Positions 46,774-55,448 of a stretch of 64,000 bases of DNA are shown in pieces. The notes under the pieces were generated by a model. It was not told where the DNA came from. It did not search any database and saw nothing but the letters and a program-made list of their open reading frames with translations. The DNA is taken from positions 1-64,000 of the forward strand of contig NZ_JABAIL010000010.1 in the NCBI RefSeq assembly GCF_012641475.1. Direction: 5' to 3'. This DNA comes from Flammeovirga agarivorans. GTDB taxonomy: Bacteria > Bacteroidota > Bacteroidia > Cytophagales > Flammeovirgaceae. Both the position numbers and the translations under genes were made by a program. Position 1 is the stretch's first letter. The number at the start of each line of letters is the position of its first letter.

Positions 46774-49107
46774 TTACTGTTTTTGGAATGTTTGTTTCAT
46801 ACATTCATATTCTCTGTCCATATCAGGCTTACAAAACTCGGTACCTTTAAATATTTCATCTGAAGTCTCCTGACGTTTTTGCAAGGTCTCGTCAAGATGT
46901 TCTTTTTTCAGTTCTCTTTGCTTACCATCTGGGTTGAATACTGTTAATGTAAGTTCTTTACCCTCTCTAGTAATTTCAACTTTCTCACCAGATTTTACAT
47001 CTATATCTACAGGCTGGAATAATGCATGATCAAATTTGATTGTCACATCTTTTCCATCCAAAGTATAAATGTATTTTTCAATGCCATTTTTAGTGTAATA
47101 TACACCATCTAAATAGGCATTTAAGATTTTCTCCTTGTATTCAATTTTATTGATTTTTGATGGGAATCTAGGAGCCAAAACTAAAGTATTTTCAATGGCA
47201 TTTGGTCTAATACCTAAGAAGTATTGATACCACACTCTCAATTGTTCTGCATTTGACCAAGCTTGCATATACGTACCCGTTAATTTCGGGTAAGTCTCTC
47301 CTTTATGTGGGAAAGCATCTGCATTTTCATTCATAGAACCTACAGCACCCATATCTAATGATTGAGCGTTCATGTTCTCAAACAATTGGAAAGCAATATC
47401 AGGTTGTCCACTTTCAATCATACGTTGCATAGCGAAACCGTTGTTCCATTGCCAAATAGTACCGTTATGGTATGCCGCATCTTTATGGTAATGTTCCCAA
47501 GCCAAGTGATATGGATGGAAATTAGGATCTTCTTGTGATAGAGAAGCTACACCCCAAGGATAAACTAAATGTTCCCAGATTTCTCTTGTCAACTTCATTT
47601 TTGCAACATCATCCGTCATGAAGTCCATTGCAAATAATTGGTTGGGTCTAAATTGGAAGTCTGGTTTATCATCATGGTCGATACGGTCTGCCATATAACT
47701 ATGCTCCTTATCAAAGAAATCATGGTTAAAATTAGCTCTCATTTTTTCAGCTAATTTAGACCAACGCTCACTATCACTCTTATGATTTGTTACTTTGGCA
47801 AAATAAGCCGCTGCATTTAATTGTTGATACCATAGTGCTTGAATATCATTTGCAAAGCTACCTCTTGGTGAATACGGCTGATGATCTGGTTCTCTTCTAG
47901 CATCCATCCATGTATCAGCATCTTCGTGAGTAAGGTATCCTTTCTTGTTTACCCAGTTCTTAATTGCTCCGTCAACAGAACGTTTTACTGTAGGATAAAT
48001 CGTTTTAATCAGTTCATTGTCTCCTGAATATTTAATGTAATCCAACATCTGACCAATAAACCTAGGCGTACCATCTGTAGTATGATAATTTAGGGATTCC
48101 ATTTTCACAATATTTGGAATTCTACCATAGTACTTAGAATTACGTTTGGTGTCTTGAACTTCAGAGAAAGACAATAAGATTTTTTTAGCAACTTCTGTTT
48201 CCCCTAGAACTAATGTACCACCAGGCATTGAAATAAAAGTATCTCTACCCCAATACTCATTAAACCAAGGAATACCCGCATAGATGCCATATCCTCTCTG
48301 ATGAGTTACCAATTCATCCATTGTTAGAGTTAACCACATCAATGCCTTATCAAAGTGAGCATCATCTGTTTTTACATATGTATTTGAAGTAACTAAAGAT
48401 GTCATACGGTCGGCTCTTAATTGGAACCACTCTCCATGACTAACTCTTGCATCCTTAATCAATTGCATTGCATTCTCTTTTGAGTCTGCTATAGAGATAT
48501 AGAAACCTCCTCTACCCGATGCTGTTACATTTGCTTCCCCCTCTTTAGTGATAGTTTCTTTATGAGAAGGAGCTACAGCTAGAATCATATCTTTCGCTTC
48601 TGAAGAAGTATAATACGTCGCTTCTCCATCTGAACTTTCAGCTTTAATTTGTTCACCTAAAAGAGTCAACTTAGTTCTTTTACCTTTAACATGATCCAAT
48701 GAAACATAAATCACATCTTGGTCATCAAAAAGGATTAATTTTTCTACAGCTGCCTCTGTAGCTCTTTGTAGATAATGTGGATAAGCAATAACATCTGCAT
48801 TTGCTCTATCAAAAGCTTTTCCATCAATTTCTATTTGATAATCTGAGAAAATTCTCTTTTGTCCTACATTCCAACCGTCGAACCAATTGTATAATTCACT
48901 GTTTAAAACATGACTTTGAGTTTGAAAATAAGCACTTCTTTTATTGGTATATGTTACCACCCTATTTTCCTCTTTGGAAACAGGTACAGCTAGTTCTTTT
49001 AATATTTGATCTTTGATAGCTTCTTTGGATACATATTTTTCTTCTGATTCACAGCTTATAAGTAAAGCAAAAACCAGCACACCTAGTATGTAACGAGTGA
49101 TTTTCAT
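46774..49107 (-). CDS. exported amylo-alpha-1,6-glucosidase-like (GDE/GH133) lipoprotein
   Basis: 777 residues. The lipoprotein signal MKITRYILGVLVFALLISC has Cys19 followed by ESEEK; acidic residues after Cys suggest surface export in Bacteroidota. From about 245 the protein matches the glycogen debranching enzyme C-terminal (alpha/alpha barrel) family: GIPWFNEYWGRDTFISMPGG, DTWMDARREPD, AYHNGTIWQWNNGFAMQRMI, GTYMQAWSNAEQLRVWYQY. Such enzymes remove alpha-1,6 branch glucosyls and are usually cytoplasmic, so export is notable. The gene is divergent from a GH38 gene, and the shared control region holds a LacI-type palindrome matching those of the starch locus. Confidence 0.82.
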   Translation of the reverse strand: MKITRYILGVLVFALLISCESEEKYVSKEAIKDQILKELAVPVSKEENRVVTYTNKRSAYFQTQSHVLNSELYNWFDGWNVGQKRIFSDYQIEIDGKAFDRANADVIAYPHYLQRATEAAVEKLILFDDQDVIYVSLDHVKGKRTKLTLLGEQIKAESSDGEATYYTSSEAKDMILAVAPSHKETITKEGEANVTASGRGGFYISIADSKENAMQLIKDARVSHGEWFQLRADRMTSLVTSNTYVKTDDAHFDKALMWLTLTMDELVTHQRGYGIYAGIPWFNEYWGRDTFISMPGGTLVLGETEVAKKILLSFSEVQDTKRNSKYYGRIPNIVKMESLNYHTTDGTPRFIGQMLDYIKYSGDNELIKTIYPTVKRSVDGAIKNWVNKKGYLTHEDADTWMDARREPDHQPYSPRGSFANDIQALWYQQLNAAAYFAKVTNHKSDSERWSKLAEKMRANFNHDFFDKEHSYMADRIDHDDKPDFQFRPNQLFAMDFMTDDVAKMKLTREIWEHLVYPWGVASLSQEDPNFHPYHLAWEHYHKDAAYHNGTIWQWNNGFAMQRMIESGQPDIAFQLFENMNAQSLDMGAVGSMNENADAFPHKGETYPKLTGTYMQAWSNAEQLRVWYQYFLGIRPNAIENTLVLAPRFPSKINKIEYKEKILNAYLDGVYYTKNGIEKYIYTLDGKDVTIKFDHALFQPVDIDVKSGEKVEITREGKELTLTVFNPDGKQRELKKEHLDETLQKRQETSDEIFKGTEFCKPDMDREYECMKQTFQKQ

Positions 49108-49554
49108 AAAAAGAATTTTTTGATAATTGTTGAATCTATATCCTCTATTGAGACAGCTCTATTCTATTTAGTCAAGGACTAATTAATAAGTCTGCTAAAC
49201 GTGAGTACTAATATAAATGTTATTACAATGTAAAAAACATAATCATTATCAAATAGGATATTTATCTCTATACTAGGTTATTAACATATTCAACAATTTG
49301 TTTGTTATACATTAATCCTAGAAAAACTCAAGAAAGTAAATCACTTATTTTCAGTACAATAAAAATATCGAATTTGATAATTCTGATTCGATAAACTACT
49401 AATTGCAATCGGTTGATTCTTCGATTGTTAACAATTGTAGTTTAACAATTAATAAATGTAGAATAAACACAAAATTACTGACCTTTACCATTGACTATAT
49501 AAATAACCAGTGAAACAATTCACTAACCTTACTACAACTAAATACGATTGTTAA
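49108..49554. other. divergent control region between GDE and GH38 genes
   Basis: 447 bp, very AT-rich, without an ORF or terminator hairpin. The notable element is the palindrome at 49406-49415. It is expected to hold promoters for both genes. Confidence 0.6.
49406..49415. promoter_or_regulatory. LacI-type operator (site 4), one mismatch
   Basis: CAATCGGTTG, identical in its ten bases to site 3 beside the LacI-type gene, in the context TTGCAATCGGTTGATT. It is 140 bp before the GH38 ATG and 299 bp before the GDE ATG, so it may control either or both. Confidence 0.6.
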
Positions 49555-52500
49555 ATGAATCAACTTATTACTAAGAACTGGTGGATGATATTAATCTTCC
49601 ATTTGAGCATTATCGGTCCAATATCAGCTCAGAACCAACTTTTCCTAAAAGGATATACCAATTATCTCCATGGGGATATTATGCCCTACAAGTCTCCACA
49701 AGAAGATGCCAACCAAGCCATGCTCGTACGTTGTGAAAACGGAAAAGAAGTGATGGAATGGGAAGCAGAAGCTGTACCTTCTTCTTTTAAGGGGGAGTTT
49801 GTTGAATATGGAGTAATTATGGGTGTTGATATTGATAGAGCACAATACAGCTACGATATTTATATCAACGATAAAAAATATTTCACATTTACTGCCCCTG
49901 AAGAAAGCATCCTACAAGATGTTATTACAGAAGGTCCAAATCAATCTAAGTTAACTTTTAAAGGAACTATGATTGACGCTTATAGCGATTTATTTGGTTA
50001 CGGCTTCTTAAAAATCAAAGCAGAAGATTTACCAAAAGACCAACCTATCCGTATGAAAATCGTTGCTCCAACGATTGGTAAATCCAGTTGGATGATGCTT
50101 TTTAAATATGGTGTTGATGGCAATGTCAGCTGGAAACAAGAACCTGCCGTAGTAAAATCCTCTAAAGGACCACAACAGCTTTTAAGAACTACCATACTTC
50201 ATTATGGAAACCCAACGAATGCAGTAATAACTGCAGGAAAACAAAAGGAAAAAGTAACGTTAAATGTAGGTGCCAATGTTTTCAGAATCAAAGTGCCCAA
50301 AGTAACTGAAAATACAACCGTTGATGTTGCAGTTAAAGTTGGCAAAAAGGTATTAGATGAAAGAGAGATTACACTTACTCCAGTTAAGCCTTATGACGTT
50401 TATCTCTTACACCATTCTCATGTTGACATTGGGTATACTCATACACAAGATGAAGTGGAGAAAATGCAATGGCAAAACTTAGATGATGCTGTTATGATGA
50501 GTGAGAAAACAGCCGATTATCCAGAAGATTCTAAGTTTAAATGGTCTGTAGAAGTGATGTGGGCTGTTGAAAGCTACCTTAAAAACACAACTCCTGAGAA
50601 AAAAGAAGCATTTCTTAAAGCGGTAAAAAATGGCTCGATTGAACTAGATGGTCTTTATGGAAATATGCTTACAGGCTTATCTAACCCACAGGAGCTAGTC
50701 GAGTCTACTTTTGATGCATTACAAGTTTCCGATGAAGTGGGTGTTCCTTTAGAGTCTGCAATGATTACCGACGTACCAGGTTATACATGGGGGTTAGTAC
50801 CTGTTTTAGCACATTCGGGTGTAAAATATTTATCTGCGGGTACCAACGTATTCCATAGAATCGGCGGAACGATTTCTACCTGGGGTGATCGTCCTTTCTA
50901 CTGGAGTTCTCTATCTGGAGAAGAAAAAATTATGGTTTGGGTACATGAAAAAGGTTACTCACACTTTCATACTGGTCTAGGTTTTACAGATTTAAAGGTA
51001 TTATTAACTCCAAAATCTGTCTTTGATTACCTTAACGAATTAAATGATAGAAACTACCCTTATGATATCACAACATTAAGATATACAGTAGGTTCTGATA
51101 ATGGTCCAGTAGATCAGGGAATTTCAGAGACAGTAAAACAATGGAATGAAACTTATGAAACTCCAAGAGTAGTACTATCAACGACAACAGAATCATTTAA
51201 GGCGTTTGAAAAACGTTTTGGAGATGAATTACCTGTAGTAAAGGGAGATTTCACTCCTTATTGGGAAGATGGTGCTGGATCAACTTCCAAAGAAACAACT
51301 TTAGTTAGAAATGCTTCTGAAAAGTTATCACAAGCTATGACTTTATTAAGTTTAAATAATAGTGATATTCCTAACGAAACTTTTGAGCAAGCATGGAGAT
51401 ATGTTTTATTATACAATGAACATACTTGGGGAGCTTACAATTCAATTTCAGAACCAGAAGCAGATTTTGTTCATTCTCAATGGGCAGTAAAACAATCTTT
51501 TGCCTTAAAAGCGGATAGTATTGCTAGTGAGCTATTGGAACTGGCATTAAATACTAAAAAAGCATCTAGCGGTATTGAGGTTACCAATACGTTGAGTTGG
51601 GAAAGATCTAATCTAATTTATTTATCAAAAGAACAATCAAAAAATGGTGATTTAGTCATTGATGAGACTGGGAAAAAACTCCCATCACAAAGATTAAATA
51701 ATGGAGAATTAGCTGTTTGGATTGAAAATATGCCTGCCTATTCAACAAAATCATTGACTGTAAAAGAAGGAGATGCCTACACAGTAGAGAAACTTATCAC
51801 AACAAATTCTTCCATTGAGAATAAAGACATCAAATTAAATATTGACCAAGTTAATGGTACTATTGTTTCATTATTTGATAAGAAAAGACAGAAAGAATTA
51901 GTTGATAAAAGCACACTTAAAGGACTGAATGATTTTTACTATGTAGCGGGTAGAAATCCTAAGGCTCCACTAACTACAAAAGGAAATATTGAAATTGACA
52001 TCGTTGAATCGGGAGATCTTCTTACGGTTTTAAAAGTTGCTTCATCAGCTCCTGGTACAGAAGAATGGGTGAGATTCTTTAAGATTAATGCTTACAGTAA
52101 TGAAATTGAGATTGATAATCAGATCAATAAAAGTAATGTTTATGATCCAGAAGGAGTTCATATTGGTTTCCCATTTAATGTAAAAAATGGAACTGTTAGA
52201 ATTGATGTTCCTTTTGGAGAATATATTCCGGAAAAAGAACAACTTGATGGTTCTTGTAAAAACTACTTCACTGTACAACGCTATGTAGATGTTTCAAACA
52301 TAGACCATGGTATCACATGGGCTTCTCCTGATGCTCCAATGATTGAGTTGGGTGAAATTACTACAGATGCATTATCTTATGGTTGGGTTCAAGAAGTAAA
52401 ACCTACACAGACTATTTATGCTTACCTGATGAATAATTATTGGGAGACAAATTATAAAGCAAGTCAAGAAGGATGGCATTCCTTTAGGTTTGTATTGAAA

Positions 52501-52857
52501 CCACATGGTAGTTATGTTTCTAGTGATGCGAAACGTTTTAGTACTCAAGTTTCTCAGCCATTATTAATTAGTGAAACTCAAAGTGAAAGTTTTGCTGGAT
52601 TAATCACACCAAAATCAAAGCATATTTTGGTAACGGCATCTAGACCAATGGGTGAAAACAAAGTGTTGGTTACCTTATTAAATGCCTCAGCTGCAGATCA
52701 TATTTTAGAATGGGAAAAATCGGATAAAGTGAAATCTATTTCTCTTTCTAATATCCATGGAGATCAGCTATCTGAATATTCAGAAAAAGAAAATATTACC
52801 GGATGGGGTATTCGTTTCTTACTAATTGAAACAACCAGCAAAGTATCGTCTAAATAA
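49555..52857 (+). CDS. secreted GH38-family alpha-mannosidase-like glycosidase
   Basis: 1100 residues. The signal peptide is about 1-26 (ending GPISAQ). An N-terminal beta region (about 27-275) is followed by a GH38 catalytic domain from about 280. Metal-binding H289 and D291 lie in HSHVDIGYT, and the probable nucleophile is D406 in ITDVPGYTW. The helical three-bundle is followed by the large C-terminal beta-sandwich domains (EVTNTLSWERSNLIYLSKEQ onward). GH38 enzymes cleave alpha-mannosides, but the family also contains members acting on other sugars, so substrate is uncertain. It is periplasmic or surface. Divergent from the GDE gene, followed by a strong terminator. Confidence 0.87.
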   Translation: MNQLITKNWWMILIFHLSIIGPISAQNQLFLKGYTNYLHGDIMPYKSPQEDANQAMLVRCENGKEVMEWEAEAVPSSFKGEFVEYGVIMGVDIDRAQYSYDIYINDKKYFTFTAPEESILQDVITEGPNQSKLTFKGTMIDAYSDLFGYGFLKIKAEDLPKDQPIRMKIVAPTIGKSSWMMLFKYGVDGNVSWKQEPAVVKSSKGPQQLLRTTILHYGNPTNAVITAGKQKEKVTLNVGANVFRIKVPKVTENTTVDVAVKVGKKVLDEREITLTPVKPYDVYLLHHSHVDIGYTHTQDEVEKMQWQNLDDAVMMSEKTADYPEDSKFKWSVEVMWAVESYLKNTTPEKKEAFLKAVKNGSIELDGLYGNMLTGLSNPQELVESTFDALQVSDEVGVPLESAMITDVPGYTWGLVPVLAHSGVKYLSAGTNVFHRIGGTISTWGDRPFYWSSLSGEEKIMVWVHEKGYSHFHTGLGFTDLKVLLTPKSVFDYLNELNDRNYPYDITTLRYTVGSDNGPVDQGISETVKQWNETYETPRVVLSTTTESFKAFEKRFGDELPVVKGDFTPYWEDGAGSTSKETTLVRNASEKLSQAMTLLSLNNSDIPNETFEQAWRYVLLYNEHTWGAYNSISEPEADFVHSQWAVKQSFALKADSIASELLELALNTKKASSGIEVTNTLSWERSNLIYLSKEQSKNGDLVIDETGKKLPSQRLNNGELAVWIENMPAYSTKSLTVKEGDAYTVEKLITTNSSIENKDIKLNIDQVNGTIVSLFDKKRQKELVDKSTLKGLNDFYYVAGRNPKAPLTTKGNIEIDIVESGDLLTVLKVASSAPGTEEWVRFFKINAYSNEIEIDNQINKSNVYDPEGVHIGFPFNVKNGTVRIDVPFGEYIPEKEQLDGSCKNYFTVQRYVDVSNIDHGITWASPDAPMIELGEITTDALSYGWVQEVKPTQTIYAYLMNNYWETNYKASQEGWHSFRFVLKPHGSYVSSDAKRFSTQVSQPLLISETQSESFAGLITPKSKHILVTASRPMGENKVLVTLLNASAADHILEWEKSDKVKSISLSNIHGDQLSEYSEKENITGWGIRFLLIETTSKVSSK

Positions 52858-52877
52858 TTATTGTTGAATTATTTCAC

Positions 52878-52921
52878 AAAAAAAGCCCATTTAAAGCATT
52901 TACTTTAAATGGGCTTTTTTA
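52878..52921 (+). terminator. intrinsic terminator of the GH38 gene
   Basis: Perfect 16-bp stem AAAAGCCCATTTAAAG / CTTTAAATGGGCTTTT (52881-52896 and 52903-52918) followed by a T-run. Confidence 0.9.
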
Positions 52922-53020
52922 TATGGTTTCTAATCAACTTGAATTATTATAAAGTTACTGTCAGATTTAGAATTTTATAAAAACAACGCTTATATTCCTA
53001 TTTCAAATTAGAAAAACTAT

Positions 53021-53686
53021 ATGATCACTACATCACTTTTAGACTTTCTCTCCGAATTAAAGGAAAACAACCAAAAAGATTGGTTTACTGAACATAAAAA
53101 GGAATATCAGGTACATTTGGGAACGATGAAAGAGTTGTTCAATGAACTTCAAGTAAAATTGAATCAAACGGACCAAATTGATGCTCATAAAATCTATAGA
53201 ATTTATCGCGATGTAAGATTCTCCAAAGATAAAACTCCTTACAAAACATGGTTCTCTGGTTATTTTTCTAGAGTGAAACCACAGTTAAGAGGAGGATATT
53301 TTCTACATATCGAAAATAATAATTCTATGGTTGGTGGTGGATTTTATGGCCCCAACAAAGATGATTTAAAAAGAATTCGTCAAGAATTTGAGTTTGGTGC
53401 AGACGAGATGAGAGGAATCATTAATGATCCTGTATTCGTAAAGAACTTTGGGACACTACAAGGTGATGAAGTAAAAACAGCTCCAAAAGGTTTTAGTAAA
53501 GAAGATCCTGCAATAGACCTTATTCGTAAGAAACAGTTTATCGCGATTAGAAAATTCTCTAACGAAGAAGTTTTATCACCTACATTCCAAGATGAAATTA
53601 TTTCTACATTCCTAGCTTTAAGACCATTCTTCGATTATATGACGGATGTTTTAACGACAGATTTAAATGGGGAAAGCGTGATGTAA
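53021..53686 (+). CDS. DUF2461-family protein
   Basis: 221 residues matching the TIGR02453/DUF2461 pattern: FLSELKENNQKDWFTEHKKE near the start, KIYRIYRDVRFSKDKTPYKT in the middle, and GGYFLHIENNNSMVGGGFYG. The family is widespread, soluble and of unknown function. It stands alone between two terminators. Confidence 0.88.
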   Translation: MITTSLLDFLSELKENNQKDWFTEHKKEYQVHLGTMKELFNELQVKLNQTDQIDAHKIYRIYRDVRFSKDKTPYKTWFSGYFSRVKPQLRGGYFLHIENNNSMVGGGFYGPNKDDLKRIRQEFEFGADEMRGIINDPVFVKNFGTLQGDEVKTAPKGFSKEDPAIDLIRKKQFIAIRKFSNEEVLSPTFQDEIISTFLALRPFFDYMTDVLTTDLNGESVM

Positions 53687-53716
53687 CGGGTAAATACTAC
53701 TACTCATAAAAAATTT

Positions 53717-53748
53717 AAGCCGATAGCTTTCACTATCGGCCTTTTTAT
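53717..53748. terminator. bidirectional intrinsic terminator
   Basis: Perfect 8-bp stem GCCGATAG / CTATCGGC (53719-53726 and 53733-53740) followed by a T-run on the plus strand. An AT-rich tract lies on the other side that could serve the convergent minus-strand gene. Confidence 0.85.
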
Positions 53749-54051
53749 TTAATAAATTTCTTCTGCCAATTCTTGCTCTTCTATGTCAAGCATGGCATTA
53801 AGTGCTGCGATATTTGCAACATGTGAAGCGTTTGTCTGATTCTCTTTGAAAGTAGTCTGCATTTCTTTTACAGCTCTTTGAAGTTTAACCAAATTATCCT
53901 GACGACGCATTATTCTTTGGTTTAAGAGATCATAATAAGCTTTATTCATGGTAGAACGATTTGTTGTTGTAGTAGATTCAGTTACAGTAGTAGTCAAATC
54001 GTTGTGTTCGTTACCATTTAAAAAATGTTTAATTGCTCTGATAATTTTCAT
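53749..54051 (-). CDS. small hypothetical protein with Thr-rich segment and coiled coil, 100 residues
   Basis: A basic N-terminus (MKIIRAIKHFLNG) is followed by a Thr-rich stretch (DLTTTVTESTTTTN) and a helical region with heptad-like pattern (RIMRRQDNLVKLQRAVKEM, AALNAMLDIEEQELAEEIY). I recognise no family. No signal peptide or membrane helix is clear. It stands alone, ending at the bidirectional terminator; support is the terminator and the coherent helical composition. Confidence 0.6.
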   Translation of the reverse strand: MKIIRAIKHFLNGNEHNDLTTTVTESTTTTNRSTMNKAYYDLLNQRIMRRQDNLVKLQRAVKEMQTTFKENQTNASHVANIAALNAMLDIEEQELAEEIY

Positions 54052-54526
54052 TCTTCGATGGATCTTAGAATTATAACAATTCCTTTAATAAGTAGAAAAA
54101 TTTAGTGATGCTTTGTAATCAAAAGGAATAATTTTTTTTGGTCTCCTCCAAATATTTCTTCACTTAACACTGTGCAAAATACCATAATTGCTAATTTTAT
54201 TGAAATAATCCAACAACTAATAACGGATAATTCATATTCTTTACCACCACTCTATTAAATCAGTAGATTTATAATGTTAAATTAATTCTTGAAATAATCA
54301 CATAAACTACTGAATAATATAAACTTACAGCGATATTCCTGTATAAAACTATGTTTCACTACTACAATTCAATAAGGATCGCAACCTGTTGCTACTACTC
54401 TTAAAAAGTTCCCTATATATAGATATAACAATTTTCAAAAACCAAACTGAAAAATGATTAAAGGTATACTTAAGTATGAGTGATAGTTATTACATTTGTG
54501 GAACTTTGAATACAAACAAAATAGGA
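54052..54526. other. AT-rich intergenic region upstream of menB
   Basis: 475 bp between divergent genes. Apart from the candidate menB promoter element near its right end I see no ORF, hairpin or repeat. Confidence 0.5.
54491..54498 (+). promoter_or_regulatory. candidate menB promoter -7 element
   Basis: TACATTTG fits the Bacteroidota -7 consensus TAnnTTTG exactly. It would start transcription near 54505, which is downstream of the ATG at 54476 and so supports the menB start at 54527. A -33 TTTG is not evident. Confidence 0.35.
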
Positions 54527-55369
54527 ATGGCAGAACTAGAATGGAAAACTGAGAAAGAATACGAGGAAATCACCTTTAAGTCATTAAATGGTGTAGCTAG
54601 AATCGCATTCAATAGACCGGAATGTAGAAATGCATTTACTCCAAAGACTGTAGATGAATTATGGGAAGCTTTAATTATTTGTCATGAGAGCCAAGAAATT
54701 GGTGTAGTACTTATTACAGGTGAAGGTCCTTCTGAAAAAGACGGTGGATGGGCATTCTGTTCTGGTGGAGACCAACGCGTTAGATCAAATACAGGATATA
54801 AAGGTTCTAACGGCATCAATAGATTTAATATTCTTGATGTACAACGTCAGATCCGTTTTATGAATAAAGTTGTTATCGCTGTAGTTCCAGGATGGGCTGT
54901 AGGTGGTGGTCATAGTTTACATGTAGTTTGTGACATGACTATTGCAAGTAAAGAACATGCGAAGTTTAAGCAAACAGATGCTGATGTTGCTAGTTTTGAT
55001 GGTGGTTTCGGTTCCGCTTACCTAGCACGTCAGGTAGGACAAAAAAGAGCAAGAGAGATTTTCTTCTTAGGAGCTGAGTACTCTGCCCAAGAGGCCTATG
55101 AAATGGGTATGGTAAATAAAGTTGTACCTCATGAAGAATTAGAACAAGTAGCATACGATTGGGCACAAGAAATTATGACAAAGAGCCCTACGGCAATTAA
55201 AATGCTTAAGTTTGGTTTCAACTTAATCGATGATGGATTAGTAGGCCAACAAGTATATGCTGGTGAGGCTACGCGATTAGCTTATGGTACGGAAGAAGCT
55301 GTTGAAGGAAGAAATGCTTTCTTAGAAAAGAGAAAACGAGACTTCTCAACTTTCCCTAAGTTTCCATGA
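54527..55369 (+). CDS. menB: 1,4-dihydroxy-2-naphthoyl-CoA synthase
   Basis: 280 residues from the ATG at 54527, preceded by AATAGGA. A start 17 codons earlier gives a non-homologous MSDSYYICG extension. This crotonase-fold enzyme cyclises o-succinylbenzoyl-CoA in menaquinone synthesis. MenB-specific stretches are GGWAFCSGGDQRVRSNTGY (acyl-CoA oxyanion region), VPGWAVGGGHSLHVVCDMT and SFDGGFGSAYLARQVG. Cytoplasmic. Convergent with menD across a shared terminator. Confidence 0.95.
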   Translation: MAELEWKTEKEYEEITFKSLNGVARIAFNRPECRNAFTPKTVDELWEALIICHESQEIGVVLITGEGPSEKDGGWAFCSGGDQRVRSNTGYKGSNGINRFNILDVQRQIRFMNKVVIAVVPGWAVGGGHSLHVVCDMTIASKEHAKFKQTDADVASFDGGFGSAYLARQVGQKRAREIFFLGAEYSAQEAYEMGMVNKVVPHEELEQVAYDWAQEIMTKSPTAIKMLKFGFNLIDDGLVGQQVYAGEATRLAYGTEEAVEGRNAFLEKRKRDFSTFPKFP

Positions 55370-55391
55370 TATAATAGTATTGATATAACAC

Positions 55392-55434
55392 AAAAAAGGG
55401 CGTTAATTGATTGGTCAATTAACGCCCTTTTTTT
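55392..55434. terminator. bidirectional intrinsic terminator between menB and menD
   Basis: Long perfect stem AAAGGGCGTTAATTGA / TCAATTAACGCCCTTT with a 4-base loop and T-runs on both strands. Confidence 0.92.
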
Positions 55435-55448
55435 ATTGAAAGAATATT

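Noticed and set aside
54476-54526. Upstream start for menB
   Set aside because: The extra 17 residues do not resemble MenB. A promoter-like TACATTTG lies within them, and the ATG at 54527 has an AGGA just before it.
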